The notes: a model not told the origin generated them from the sequence alone. A stretch of 64,000 bases of DNA from Paenibacillus kobensis NBRC 15729 (GCF_004000825.1 NZ_BILZ01000004.1:124001-188000), one strand, 5' to 3'; numbered from the stretch's first letter, positions 27,401 to 37,434 are shown. A program made the numbers and translations.

Positions 27401-28933
27401 TTACGCCAGCACTTTATAGCCGAAGCCGGTGAACTCGGCTGTTCCGCCTTCAGATTCGGTCGAATAGAGGAACAGTCCGATGCGGCAGCCCATAAAATGA
27501 TCCAGCTTATAGACCATCCGATGCGCAATGCCGAGTTGCTTCCACTCCGCGCCATCCTGATAATAGAACGTGCACTCATCCCGATTATCGATGAAGCGAC
27601 CGACCGCCTTAAGCGTAACCTTGCTGCTGACCGGAATCCGCGCATACTCGGTTGCCGGCTCCTCGTCGATCAGTTTGCCGAATATCGATAGATCCTCGGT
27701 CGCTCTTGCCTTCATGACCAAATAATATTGATTCGCTTCCCTGGTCAGGGCGATCAGACCGTATGTACCGATCAAAAAGCACAATCCCGCATAATCGCCG
27801 TCTTTCAATTCGCTGCCGTCCAGCGATACGACCGCTTCGCACGCCGGTCCCATCGCACGCTGCGTCAGCGTATTGACAGAAAATGTCAAATTCGGGCTTA
27901 TCGATGCGGTTTGGACCCGGAATGCGCCTGGCTTGTCCGTAACCGACCATAGCGCATCGTTCGGAATGTGATTCCACTGCCAGATGTCCTTCAGACGCAC
28001 TTTCCCGCACTCGTCGGCCTTGTAGCGAAAATCATCGCTTCCTACAAGCGGTTTATATTCATATTCCGGCCTCGTGCTCGGAATGTTGATCGTTCTCGGC
28101 GCTTCCTTCGCGAATACCGGAAATCCGTTCTCGAAGGCAAGCGGCACGATAACGGGTATACGCCCAACGGCACCGTGGTCTTGGAACAGCATCGCATACC
28201 AGTCTCCGTCGGGCGTATCGACAATCCCGCCTTGGGCGATTCCGGAGTTGAAGTATCCCATATCATCGTTAAACACTTCGCCGCCAATGAACTCACCTTC
28301 CAAGGAGTCGGCCGCATAGCAGGCTTGAGTGCGGCGGCCCGCCGCTTTCGTCATATGTATAAAGAATACGTAGTACCGCCCGTCGATTTTATATAGATGG
28401 GCGCCTTCGTATCCTAAGTAACATTCCTGCTTCTCTTTGACGATGATCCGGTTCAGCCCTCCCGGCTTGGGGCCGGACAGATCGTCCCGAAGCTCCGTAA
28501 GATGAATTTCGGTGTTGCCGTATACCAGATACACCCTGTCGTCATCGTCAAACAAGAGGGAACAATCGTGATAAAACCCTTCGATATACTGCTTGGTCCA
28601 AGGCCCTTGGATATCGGCAGCCGTGTACAAATAAGTTTTGCGAGTGTCGTTCGCTACGAACACGACATAAAATTTGCCCTTATGAAACCTGAGGCTGGCA
28701 GCCCACATCCCTTGTCCGTATATATGCTTGCCGTTCTCCAGCCGTTGAGCAGGCGTATCGTCCAGCACATCGTATATATGAGTTGCCGTCTCCCAATGGA
28801 TCAGGTCATAGGAACGCAGAATGACGCAGCCCGGCATCACATGCATTGTTGTACTGACCATGTAATACGTGTCCTTCACGCGAATGACATCAGGATCCGG
28901 ATAGTCGGCCCAAATAATCGGATTATTTTGCAT
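27401..28933 (-). CDS. GH43 beta-xylosidase/arabinofuranosidase with C-terminal lectin-like domain
   Basis: A 510-residue cytoplasmic enzyme. The N-terminal propeller begins WADYPDPDVIRVKDTYYMVS, which holds the catalytic base Asp; the pKa-modulating Asp is in YHDCSLLFDDDDRVYLVYG and the acid Glu in YEGAHLYKIDGRYY. The C-terminal 200 residues (DDFRYKADECGKVRLKDIWQW onward) form the concanavalin-like domain usual for larger GH43 xylosidases. ATG at 28933 is chosen, with AAGGAG 11 bases upstream; a GTG at 28945 touches the ribosome site. It is 28 bases downstream of another GH43-type gene on the same strand, a likely two-gene unit. Confidence 0.9.
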   Translation of the reverse strand: MQNNPIIWADYPDPDVIRVKDTYYMVSTTMHVMPGCVILRSYDLIHWETATHIYDVLDDTPAQRLENGKHIYGQGMWAASLRFHKGKFYVVFVANDTRKTYLYTAADIQGPWTKQYIEGFYHDCSLLFDDDDRVYLVYGNTEIHLTELRDDLSGPKPGGLNRIIVKEKQECYLGYEGAHLYKIDGRYYVFFIHMTKAAGRRTQACYAADSLEGEFIGGEVFNDDMGYFNSGIAQGGIVDTPDGDWYAMLFQDHGAVGRIPVIVPLAFENGFPVFAKEAPRTINIPSTRPEYEYKPLVGSDDFRYKADECGKVRLKDIWQWNHIPNDALWSVTDKPGAFRVQTASISPNLTFSVNTLTQRAMGPACEAVVSLDGSELKDGDYAGLCFLIGTYGLIALTREANQYYLVMKARATEDLSIFGKLIDEEPATEYARIPVSSKVTLKAVGRFIDNRDECTFYYQDGAEWKQLGIAHRMVYKLDHFMGCRIGLFLYSTESEGGTAEFTGFGYKVLA

Positions 28934-28961
28934 AGTTGAACACACTCCTTCTTGTCCTATT

Positions 28962-30779
28962 TCACTTCACAATGACGTCAATTGATACTTGTGCCAAATC
29001 CCGGTTCAAATCGTTCTCTTCTGTCAGATCAAGCACTGGGTAACCGTCGATATCGAAATGAACGCGGCGAATGCCTGTACATCTTGGCTCCTGCACGCCA
29101 GGCCTTGCATGGTAAACATTCCAGATGGCCCCATCTTCATCCGTCACGTATGAATTGTGGCCCGGTCCGTATTGCCGCGCAACGCTCCTCGAAGTAAGCA
29201 GTGGATAATTGCTCTTCGTCCAACTGACTGGATCGAGCAAATCCGCATCCGTATCGGCTGTCAGAAGTCCCACAACGTACGTCGCATCTACCGCCGCGCT
29301 TGCGAACGTTACGAACAACTTATTGCCCCGTATAAGAGCGAACGGCCCTTCATCAACGAACGTATGGTTATTGGCCCAGCCGTAATCCGGCTTCGTGAGC
29401 AGTACCGGATCGCTAGTCAGCCTCCATGGCTCCTTCGGATCCAATTTCGCTATATACACCCAAGCACCTAGATCGACGGGAACGAATTGGCGTTCCGACC
29501 AAGCCGCGTAGCACTCCCCGTTCAATTGGATGACCGTCATATCGAGAGAGATGACTTTGCCGGCTTCACACAGTTCCGTGCCGTCCTTCTTCACGACTCG
29601 CTGAGGCATCGACCAGTCTGCAGCGACGATTGGATTGCCTCCATTGCGCAGCTTCATTACGTGGCATTCTTCATAAAAAAACTCGCCTGTCGTCGCCGCA
29701 TGGAAAATGTATAACTCGCCGTCAATAACATGAAGCTCAGGCGCCCATAGGAGCCCTTTGATATGTTCATACGTTTTGGTATCCAAAATTAAAGACTCTT
29801 CAGCTGTTACAAGCTGCTGTATGCTGTTAGCTTCCCTGATATAGAGCGTCTGATTATGGTCGGCATCATTCGTTGCGATAAAATAATACTTGCCGTTCCA
29901 TTTCGCGACGCACGGATCGGCACGGTTAATTGCTACCGGGAATGGATAACGCTCCTGGCGAACCGTTCCCGTAACGCGATAAGTCCCCGGTCGGCTCCAA
30001 TCCACCTCTGCCGCGTCCCAGTCCACGCGTTTCACATCCGTCGTTCCGTCGCTGTATACCGCAGTAGCCTGAACCGTCTTCAACTCGTCAGCCGAAGCTG
30101 CAGCGACCCGATCCTGCACCTCGATCGCGACGTTGATCGGCACTGTCAGCCTGCGGACTAGGCGCTGAGCCGTATCCGAGGAAACGCGCTGTACATTGCG
30201 CGGCACGGCTCCTTCGATATTTGCTGCCATTACGGTGTCATGCGTAAGCGCTTCCGACATTTCTGGCGAAGATGCGCTCGTCAGGTTGAACGGATCGTCG
30301 ATGACGCTCCGGTAGCCGTTCCCGTTCTCATCGTTCCAGCGGAGCACATAGTATTGATTGTTCTCATCGTACTCGCAAGCGATATCGTGCACGAATGTAT
30401 CGCTCTTCAGATCAATCAGTCCTATTTCATCATAATGCAACAGATCTGGAGAAGCGAAGAACATTACCGTTCCTTTGCTTTGCATGTCCGGCTCGCCATC
30501 CGGCTCCGTACGGATAGCCACAACGCCGAATAAGCCGTCCGCTAGGCGGAACAGATATGGCTTCTTTAAGCTCTTGGCGTTCATCGTGCCGTTCTCGTTA
30601 TCGGTCGCTTTCGCGAACAGGACGCCGGAATTATGATTGAGCGCCCGATAGTTCGTTCCGTCCTCGCTATAGGCAAGATGCATGCTATGGGCGAGTCTCG
30701 CGGCATAAAGGATGTCCTCCTGCGGCTCTCTCGTATAGCACAGGACGAAGTGACGTTCTTTCTCTATCTCTGTTATCAT
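28962..30779 (-). CDS. two-part GH43-type protein with an internal Ig-like domain
   Basis: 605 residues, no signal peptide. The C-terminal half (about 283-600) is a GH43-like propeller with a candidate base Asp288 in RADPCVAKWNGKYYF, a central Asp in SLDMTVIQLNGECYAAWS and acid Glu in VDEGPFALIRGNKLF. The first 200 residues look like part of a second propeller (YLFRLADGLFGVVAIR, HDIACEYDENNQYYVLRW). Between them, at about 210-275, a bacterial Ig-like domain of the Big_4 type is seen (TVQATAVYSDGTTDVKRVDW). Expected to act on arabinoxylan side chains; specificity unknown. ATG at 30779 follows AAAGGTG by about 11 bases. Confidence 0.8.
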   Translation of the reverse strand: MITEIEKERHFVLCYTREPQEDILYAARLAHSMHLAYSEDGTNYRALNHNSGVLFAKATDNENGTMNAKSLKKPYLFRLADGLFGVVAIRTEPDGEPDMQSKGTVMFFASPDLLHYDEIGLIDLKSDTFVHDIACEYDENNQYYVLRWNDENGNGYRSVIDDPFNLTSASSPEMSEALTHDTVMAANIEGAVPRNVQRVSSDTAQRLVRRLTVPINVAIEVQDRVAAASADELKTVQATAVYSDGTTDVKRVDWDAAEVDWSRPGTYRVTGTVRQERYPFPVAINRADPCVAKWNGKYYFIATNDADHNQTLYIREANSIQQLVTAEESLILDTKTYEHIKGLLWAPELHVIDGELYIFHAATTGEFFYEECHVMKLRNGGNPIVAADWSMPQRVVKKDGTELCEAGKVISLDMTVIQLNGECYAAWSERQFVPVDLGAWVYIAKLDPKEPWRLTSDPVLLTKPDYGWANNHTFVDEGPFALIRGNKLFVTFASAAVDATYVVGLLTADTDADLLDPVSWTKSNYPLLTSRSVARQYGPGHNSYVTDEDGAIWNVYHARPGVQEPRCTGIRRVHFDIDGYPVLDLTEENDLNRDLAQVSIDVIVK

Positions 30780-30960
30780 AGAATCGAACACACCTTTTTT
30801 GATAATTTCTAATAACTGACATCCTAAACCATGGACCATACGAACCGTTCATATGCACGATTCCACTTAGCATTATCAATGAAATTATAAAGTATAGAAT
30901 ACATTCGAACCATGATCTATACTAATAGAAACTTGATCTATTCTATGATTGGAGATAATG

Positions 30961-31728
30961 ATGAACACGATACGCTATGTAGGCTGCAACTCCGCCCACT
31001 CGGGCGATTTCGTCTATGATTTTCCTGAAGGCCATGACTTCTGGCTCCTTATCATTACGCAGACACCAGCGGCGTTCTGGGTCCAAGGAGAAGTGAAGGA
31101 TTACCCGGCCAACTGTGCGGTGCTCTATCCGCCGCGCCACAAAATATACTATCGCGCCTGTTCAGACCAATTCATCGACGATTGGGTTCGCTTCGATTCC
31201 ACCGAATCCTACGTAACGGAAACGGCGTTCCCGCTTGGCTTGCCTATCCCCGTGCCCGATCCCGGATACTGCCATCAATTGTTCCAACTGCTGGCGGTAG
31301 AGAATTTTCTGAGCTGCGATTACCGCGAGCATTCCATCGACTACTTGTTCCGGCTGCTCTTCAATAAGCTGCTAGAGGCCTCTTCAGCCAAGGACAACTC
31401 GCCGCATGACCACATTCTGCTCGATCTTCGCAAAGCGGTCTATACGAATCCGGGCAATCCGTGGACGGTTGCCGCAATGGCCGATTACGTGCTTCTTAGT
31501 CCCGGCTATTTGCAAGCCTTGTATAAGAGCAGGTTCGGGATCAGCTGCATGGACGATGTGATCCAGTGCCGCATTCGACTTGCCAAAGAGAAGCTCCTCT
31601 ACGGACACCTGCGAATAGCGGACATCGGCACCCTATGCGGATATAAGAACGTCGAACATTTCTCCCGGCAATTTCGCCAGATCGTCGGCTGCACGCCTCG
31701 CGAATTCCGCAAATCGGCTTCGACTTGA
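30961..31728 (+). CDS. AraC family transcriptional regulator
   Basis: A 255-residue AraC-type activator with a short cupin-like N-terminal domain and two C-terminal helix-turn-helix motifs (WTVAAMADYVLLSPGYLQALYK and IADIGTLCGYKNVEHFSRQF). It is transcribed away from the GH43-type gene, 181 bases apart, and is the likely regulator of the 28.9-30.8 kb pair. ATG at 30961 has GGAGA 5 bases upstream; the preceding ATG at 30958 is equally possible. Confidence 0.9.
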   Translation: MNTIRYVGCNSAHSGDFVYDFPEGHDFWLLIITQTPAAFWVQGEVKDYPANCAVLYPPRHKIYYRACSDQFIDDWVRFDSTESYVTETAFPLGLPIPVPDPGYCHQLFQLLAVENFLSCDYREHSIDYLFRLLFNKLLEASSAKDNSPHDHILLDLRKAVYTNPGNPWTVAAMADYVLLSPGYLQALYKSRFGISCMDDVIQCRIRLAKEKLLYGHLRIADIGTLCGYKNVEHFSRQFRQIVGCTPREFRKSAST

Positions 31729-31767
31729 ACATGGTCCGCTGCGAATACTCTTTCGATCGCTTTTATC

Positions 31768-32652
31768 CTAATCGAAGAAGATTCGGCTGTACGTCAGCTG
31801 CCCTTCTCCGCTGCGGAAGCTTCCCGGCGTATGCCCCGTAAATTTGCGAAACACCTTAATAAAATAACTTCCTCCGGAATAGCCGATCTGCTCGGCTATC
31901 TGCTCCACGCTCCAATCCGTCTGCCGGAGCAGCCTGATGGCTTGTTCGATCCGTACCCGGTTCAAATAATCGCTAGGCGAACAACCGACGGCATCCGTAA
32001 AAATTCTCAACAGATGATACTTCGAAACGCCGAGCCTGTCCGACAAATGATCGAGGCTGATCATGCTTTCATAACTGGCTTCGATATACTCTGCAGCTAG
32101 ACGCACCTTCTCCGGCCACTCCCTCCGGTCTCCGCCTGGTATCGCCGCGAATCGGCACAGCTCGGTTACGAATTGGAAGACGTAAGAGGACGCCGTGTAT
32201 GCATCCGTTATGCGTCCGCGAGCGGCATCGTTGATGATGTCCTGTAGCAACCGGATCGGCCGGCTGGATGTCGGCAAAAATGGAACTTCACCCATACGGC
32301 GCTTCGCATCTTCCCAATTTGGTGCAATAAGATCAGGACGCATAAGGATGAAGATGAATGACCAAGAACTTCCGCCCTCCGGAAAATAATAGCGGTGATC
32401 ACTTGGAATCTCGGCCATTAACGCCTTGCCTGGCCCTACTCGATACATCTCGGAGCCTGATTCGAATATCCCTTCGCCGTCCAACGTGTATTGAAATAAC
32501 AGCAAAGGCCCGTCTGTTCGGACTAGTCCGTCCCATTGATAGCCTGGGCCGCGAATCTCGTCTCGGCCAACGGCGAACAGATTGCATGCCGCCAGCTGTT
32601 CCGGCATTGCGAAACGGAAACCGAACGTGCCCTTCACGAACTCGGATGACAT
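31768..32652 (-). CDS. AraC family transcriptional regulator
   Basis: A 294-residue AraC-type protein: N-terminal sensing domain (LLLFQYTLDGEGIFESGSEM, about 50-70) and C-terminal double helix-turn-helix (LDHLSDRLGVSKYHLLRIF and SVEQIAEQIGYSGGSYFIKV). It is convergent with the regulator at 30961, stopping 39 bases away, and starts 6 bases after GGGAGGAG. Its target is not evident; the operon at 33.0-45.7 kb runs toward it on the same strand. Confidence 0.92.
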   Translation of the reverse strand: MSSEFVKGTFGFRFAMPEQLAACNLFAVGRDEIRGPGYQWDGLVRTDGPLLLFQYTLDGEGIFESGSEMYRVGPGKALMAEIPSDHRYYFPEGGSSWSFIFILMRPDLIAPNWEDAKRRMGEVPFLPTSSRPIRLLQDIINDAARGRITDAYTASSYVFQFVTELCRFAAIPGGDRREWPEKVRLAAEYIEASYESMISLDHLSDRLGVSKYHLLRIFTDAVGCSPSDYLNRVRIEQAIRLLRQTDWSVEQIAEQIGYSGGSYFIKVFRKFTGHTPGSFRSGEGQLTYSRIFFD

Positions 32653-32990
32653 AACGATCTCCTCCCATCATGGTACATTCTAATAATCTAACCATGGCCT
32701 CAATGGTTTACAGGCAAAGTCCATTGGGATAACCCGCTTTGCTCTGGCTCTATGAAGCCTCTTCGTTTCATTGTACTTTAATAGGGCTGCGTACTGACCA
32801 TCTGGCGGTCGCTCCGTTTTTTCATTGTATAGATTAATGAGTCAGTCTACTTGAGACTCCGCTGATTCATTTCACTATACAATATGCAGGGTAGACCCAA
32901 CCACCGTCCAGATAAAGAGAAGCGCCTTCGGAGCCTCTCCGTTATCCGGTAAGGTTCCGCAAGGCGCTCTTCGGCCGGCCGGAACCGGGA
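32653..32990. other. Intergenic region, no gene recognised
   Basis: 338 bases between the AraC gene and the end of the transport operon. It contains the operon terminator (32921-32968), near-repeats of TTCATTGTA at about 32766 and 32820, and a short inverted pair AGTCT/AGACT near 32847. These may belong to the promoter of the minus-strand araC gene; no consensus promoter stands out. Confidence 0.4.
32921..32968 (-). terminator. Terminator of the transport operon
   Basis: Arms AGCGCCTTCGGAGCCT and AGGTTCCGCAAGGCGCT pair through most of their length around a loop near 32940-32950. On the minus strand the stem is followed by TCTCTTTATC. It lies 22 bases after the last permease stop. Confidence 0.7.
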
Positions 32991-33938
32991 CTACCCCACG
33001 ATCCCGGTTCTTTCGATACTTTCGACGAAATAACGCTGAACGAACAAATAAATAATGACTAGAGGCAAAATGGCAAGCAATACGCCCGTATCTTGTACAA
33101 TACTCATATAGAACGGATCTTTATTGGTCGCCGCCCCTCCTTCGAGCATGATGGCAAGATTATACGGCAAGGAGGACAGCTGAATCGACATCACCTTGCT
33201 CGTCGTCAGATAAGTCGTTGTGAAGAAGCTGTCGTTCCACTGCCATACGAACGAGAAGAGCAATACGGTCACGATCGAAGGAATCGCGTTCGGAAGCATA
33301 ATACGCGAGAACGTTTTCCCGACGCCGGCTCCGTCGATATAAGCCGCTTCCTCGACCTCCTTCGGTATGCCTCTGAAAAACTGTCTGAAGATAAAGATAT
33401 AGAGGCCTGCTTTAAGCGAGTTCGCCGTAATGGACGTTAATATGAACGGCCAGTACGAATTGAGCAGATTGACGGATTTGCCGGACAACAATGGGAGCAA
33501 GCCCATCAGGGTGAAATCTTTCAAATTCATGTAGATCGGAATCAGAATCGTCGTCGGAGGAACGAGAATCGTCAGCACGACTCCCCCGAACAAGATTTTG
33601 CTTCCCTTAAACTTCAGGCGGGCGAAGCCGTATCCGGCAAGCGCGCAGGAAGCAGCCGTCAGAATCGTCGTTACCGCAGACAACGTAAACGTATTGATCA
33701 AGGTCGGCCAATAGTCCATAAACTCTATCGCTTTCTTAAAATTATCCAGTGAGAAATGTTCCGGGATAAACACGACGATCGGCGAATAGATGTCGGTTTT
33801 GTCCTTGATTGCCGTCGAGATCTTCTGAATGATCGGGTATACAATAACGAACGACAATCCGGTGATCAGCACCAGCCGCACGATGGACCAGAGCCATCGC
33901 TTCCAGCTTTCGACCGATAGGAAACGGGTCAGTATCAA
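32991..33938 (-). CDS. carbohydrate ABC transporter permease (MsmG type)
   Basis: 315 residues from a TTG start at 33938, which is 10 bases after AAGGAG and leaves a 17-base gap to the previous gene; the ATG at 34037 would overlap that gene by 82 bases. Six membrane segments, with the ATPase-contact loop EEAAYIDGAGVGKTFSRIML. It pairs with the permease at 33956 as a heterodimeric channel for a sugar or oligosaccharide. No ATPase is encoded in the operon, so a shared MsmX-type ATPase elsewhere is expected. Confidence 0.88.
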   Translation of the reverse strand: MILTRFLSVESWKRWLWSIVRLVLITGLSFVIVYPIIQKISTAIKDKTDIYSPIVVFIPEHFSLDNFKKAIEFMDYWPTLINTFTLSAVTTILTAASCALAGYGFARLKFKGSKILFGGVVLTILVPPTTILIPIYMNLKDFTLMGLLPLLSGKSVNLLNSYWPFILTSITANSLKAGLYIFIFRQFFRGIPKEVEEAAYIDGAGVGKTFSRIMLPNAIPSIVTVLLFSFVWQWNDSFFTTTYLTTSKVMSIQLSSLPYNLAIMLEGGAATNKDPFYMSIVQDTGVLLAILPLVIIYLFVQRYFVESIERTGIVG

Positions 33939-33955
33939 GGCTCTCACACTCCTTT

Positions 33956-34864
33956 TTAATCTTGGTAGAAGACCCTCTTCGAGATGAAATACGTACTGAT
34001 CAGCAGAACGATCGTAATCGCCAGGAAATAAATCCATGCCATCGCCGAGCTGAGACCGAAGTTGAAGCTTCTGAAACCGGTATCCTTAATCAGTTCCGTC
34101 ATTTCGCTGCCAGCGAACGAATCGATAATTGTATAGATGACGTTAACCATAATGAGCGGACTAACCATCGGCAGCGTAATTTTCCAGAACGCCTCGTACC
34201 CGGTAGCCCCTTCTATCTTAGACGCTTCGTACAGCTGCGGCGATATCGTCTGGATTCCCGCCAAGAAGATCAGAATTTGCACACCGGATTGGCTGACGAT
34301 TTGATAAATACGGTCAACGGCGCTCGTTAAATAATTAACGATGTTCTCGCTCACGCCTGCCTGCAGCATGAACTGTTCGATCTCGAATGTGCCTAAGCCG
34401 CTCATGATGTCGCTGCCATTCTGCCCGGTGATCTCTTGCACCAAGCTGCTGGAATCCAGATTCGCAATGACGCCGGAAGCCAGAATAACCGGAAGGAAGA
34501 AGATCGATCTGGCAAGCGCTCGCCCGATGAACTTCTGATTCAGCAACACAGCCAAAAACAAGCTGAATATAACTATCAACGGCACGTTGACGACCATCTG
34601 CACGATCGAATTGGTCAGTGTCCGGTTGAAGCTCGTGTTCACCGTCAACGCTTCCACATAGTTCTTCATTCCGATGAAGCTGATCGTCATCCCGTCACCC
34701 TTAGCATCGATCGAGCTAAAGCTGTACCGCAAAGAATTGAGCAGCGGCACGAGGAAGAAAACGAAAAAGCCGAGCAGCCATGGCAGGACGTAGATAAAGC
34801 CCCACAGAGCTTTCTGCTCTGCATAGGTTCGCGGCTTCAGGCCGAGCTTTGTTATGAGTCTCAA
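33956..34864 (-). CDS. carbohydrate ABC transporter permease (MsmF/UgpA type)
   Basis: 302 residues, six membrane segments starting at GFIYVLPWLLGFFVFFLVPL; the ATPase loop reads ASKIEGATGYEAFWKITLPM. The TTG start at 34864 overlaps the stop of the DUF5696 gene as TTGA, so translation is probably coupled. A long periplasmic loop around residues 140-180 is larger than usual for this family. Confidence 0.87.
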   Translation of the reverse strand: MRLITKLGLKPRTYAEQKALWGFIYVLPWLLGFFVFFLVPLLNSLRYSFSSIDAKGDGMTISFIGMKNYVEALTVNTSFNRTLTNSIVQMVVNVPLIVIFSLFLAVLLNQKFIGRALARSIFFLPVILASGVIANLDSSSLVQEITGQNGSDIMSGLGTFEIEQFMLQAGVSENIVNYLTSAVDRIYQIVSQSGVQILIFLAGIQTISPQLYEASKIEGATGYEAFWKITLPMVSPLIMVNVIYTIIDSFAGSEMTELIKDTGFRSFNFGLSSAMAWIYFLAITIVLLISTYFISKRVFYQD

Positions 34865-37413
34865 GTTTGTACACCACCCGTCATATAGCTCTCGCCCCCA
34901 ATTGCTTTACCATCTACCGTTATCTGCTCCCGGGTATAGTTCACGATGACGAACACTCCGTTCTCGTACACGGTCTTGAAGACGCCCTCGCCCAGTTTCT
35001 CATGTGCTGTAATTCGCTTGTTCTGCACATTCTTCAGCACGTCGTTCACTTCATGGTAAATTTCGGCGGCCTGGTCAATCCACTGCTTGTAATTGACGGC
35101 ATACAGCGAAGAAAATTCCGTATCCTTCACCTCGTAATTTGGCTGATGAATCCATTCGAAATAAACGCCAGCCCCATATTCCAAACACTTCAGTATATAT
35201 TGCTGAACATCCGTATACGTGGACAGATTATACGGCTTGCCTGCGTATTCTACATAACCGCGAACAACCATTGGATAGAATGGAATCTGTTCATCTTCAA
35301 GCTTGAACCGGCTATTGGACAACGGAGCGTTCGTCACGTCGGACAAATACGGAAGCGCATAGGCGTTGCCGCCGTCCGCCATGATGCTCAGGTTGCCTTC
35401 ACGGATGCTGCTCAGCGCTTGAACCGAGATGCTCTCGGATTCGCTCCGGTCGATTTGATTGTTCTTCCGGAAATCGCTGTTCAATTGATCCGCAAGATCC
35501 CGCAGCGAAATGCCGCCCGTTCCATATTTGGTTAACCCTTTAATTGTCGATTCCACGTATCCGCCGACAAGACGCGGCGAGATGACGTAGGACGGCGATT
35601 TATCTCGGTCGCGTCGGTTCAGCGCCAGATCAAGCGGATAGTTAGCTGCCGGTACGCCTCGGAGCGTACGAGATGCGTCGTCCTTCTCATCGAAGCCTGC
35701 TCCCGTGTTGGCCGTTAATATTGATACGTCAGGATATAGCGATACGCCATGCTCTTGCGTGAAGCGGATTAAATTGCGCAGTCCTTCGCTGCCGCCGACC
35801 TCTCCGTCAACCGAAATCTTGCTTGGCACCTTATGATCCATACCGCCATTGAACCAGCCCGAGTACTTCAGCTTAATATTAGCGATCTCGCGGTCTTGCA
35901 TCTGGCGGATGATCTCCTCGGATTGCTTGAACGTCGTAAGCGATTCAAGTGACTTATAAGGAATGCCTACCATACGCTTCTCTTTCGTAATTCCGCCGAC
36001 AAGCTGCAAATAGAACGGCAAATCGTTCGATCCGCTCTCGGTCTGCTGCGCCGGCAGGCCATTGCTGCGTTCCAAATACTGCTGGTAGTAACGGGCAAGC
36101 CCTTGATAAGAAGCGTCCGGCTTGCTCAGAAACGCATAGCGTACCGTGAAGTCCGTCTTCATCGGCTGCTCTTGAAATCGCGGCAGCGTACGCTCTTGTG
36201 CATTCGCCTGCAGCGTCAGCGAACCTTTATTGTTCACAATGAAGCTAGGATAAGCGTAGTTATAGCTGTTCAGCTTGCCGCTGACGTCTGCATTGATGGA
36301 CGCAACCGACGCACCTTGCTCGATGATGCCAAGTAAAGCGCCACTGTCCCGAATCAAGCCGAATACAGGCAGCCTCACCGCTTGCTCAAGATCGGCGTCC
36401 TCGGTCGTCTTCGTCGCCAAATCCTCTCCGTATACCTCCTGTTGGTACGCCGGATATTTGGTTTTGCCGTTATTGAAATGAATGAGTGCGCCGGAGCCGT
36501 CCGGCACGAATAAGGAGCCGTTCTCCTTCGTTCCTCCTGCTCCAAAGAAGCTCAGCAGCGACACATTGCCAATAGGATACTCGCTCGGATAATGAAGGCC
36601 GGATGCCGGCACCTTCACGACAAGACTGTCCGCATCGAGCGTATACTCGATCGATGCGAAGAAAATTCTCGGCGCGGCTGCCTCCTGCGTGAAACCGAGC
36701 TCCTGCATATCCTGCTCCAAGTCTTCCTCGGTATAGCCCGCCGTATCGAAAGCTTTGAAAGCGCGGTCCAACTGAACGCCCTTCAACGCGCTGTCATTCC
36801 GTACGTATACCGATTTCTCCTTGTCTTCCGTGTACGCGATCGTAAGCGCGCGCTTTAGTGTCTTATCAAGCTTACCGGACAGCTCTTCGAAACGTTGAGC
36901 GCTCAGCATCATCGGCAAATCAGCCGCCGATCTCACAGCCGTTCCGAATTTGTAATTGACCCGTACCCCATTCTCGATCGCCTCTGCCTTCACCTGTTTG
37001 TAGGCGGCACTGTCCGTGAACGTATTGATAACGGTCGACTGGCCGAAGTTATTGTAATACTCGATGTTCAATTGTGAGGACAATAAAGCCTTGTTCACAC
37101 CTGCTGCTAGCGGATCGGTGTCGCGCTCCTCCGGATTGCTGTACCAAATCTCGCCGGTCTGTTTATGTAGAACGGCAATCTCGCCAGTACCGTCATTCAC
37201 GAATAGACTCAATTGATCGTTCTCTTTAACCCCTTTCATCCCGGCTAAGCGCGAATCATTAAAGGAGGCTTTCAAAGGGGCTGCCTGCTTGAATGCGGCC
37301 TCAAGTTGCTCCATCTCGGCTGCTTGCCCGGCTGGCTTCGCAGTGGAACAGCCCGCAAGTGCGATTCCGATGATGATGCAAACGGTCAGCAGTGCATTTC
37401 GGGCCATGCTCAT
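34861..37413 (-). CDS. DUF5696 lipoprotein, glycosidase-like fold suspected
   Basis: An 850-residue surface lipoprotein of unknown function with lipobox LAGC (Cys22). An N-terminal beta-rich part (about 60-430; DQLSLFVNDGTGEIAVL, LFVPDGSGALIHFNNGK) precedes a part that looks like a TIM barrel (about 460-800; ANIKLKYSGWFNGGMDH, GVSLYPDVSILTAN, GISLRDLADQLN, LSIMADGGNAYALP, GAGVYFEWIHQPNY). The layout of beta-sandwich then barrel recalls retaining glycosidases, but no family motif was recognised, so the catalytic role is inference. ATG at 37413 follows GGGAGGAG by 5 bases. It lies between the Yip1 gene and a permease pair with a TTGA overlap. Confidence 0.85.
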   Translation of the reverse strand: MSMARNALLTVCIIIGIALAGCSTAKPAGQAAEMEQLEAAFKQAAPLKASFNDSRLAGMKGVKENDQLSLFVNDGTGEIAVLHKQTGEIWYSNPEERDTDPLAAGVNKALLSSQLNIEYYNNFGQSTVINTFTDSAAYKQVKAEAIENGVRVNYKFGTAVRSAADLPMMLSAQRFEELSGKLDKTLKRALTIAYTEDKEKSVYVRNDSALKGVQLDRAFKAFDTAGYTEEDLEQDMQELGFTQEAAAPRIFFASIEYTLDADSLVVKVPASGLHYPSEYPIGNVSLLSFFGAGGTKENGSLFVPDGSGALIHFNNGKTKYPAYQQEVYGEDLATKTTEDADLEQAVRLPVFGLIRDSGALLGIIEQGASVASINADVSGKLNSYNYAYPSFIVNNKGSLTLQANAQERTLPRFQEQPMKTDFTVRYAFLSKPDASYQGLARYYQQYLERSNGLPAQQTESGSNDLPFYLQLVGGITKEKRMVGIPYKSLESLTTFKQSEEIIRQMQDREIANIKLKYSGWFNGGMDHKVPSKISVDGEVGGSEGLRNLIRFTQEHGVSLYPDVSILTANTGAGFDEKDDASRTLRGVPAANYPLDLALNRRDRDKSPSYVISPRLVGGYVESTIKGLTKYGTGGISLRDLADQLNSDFRKNNQIDRSESESISVQALSSIREGNLSIMADGGNAYALPYLSDVTNAPLSNSRFKLEDEQIPFYPMVVRGYVEYAGKPYNLSTYTDVQQYILKCLEYGAGVYFEWIHQPNYEVKDTEFSSLYAVNYKQWIDQAAEIYHEVNDVLKNVQNKRITAHEKLGEGVFKTVYENGVFVIVNYTREQITVDGKAIGGESYMTGGVQT

Positions 37414-37434
37414 GTCTTCTCCTCCCTTCTCTCT

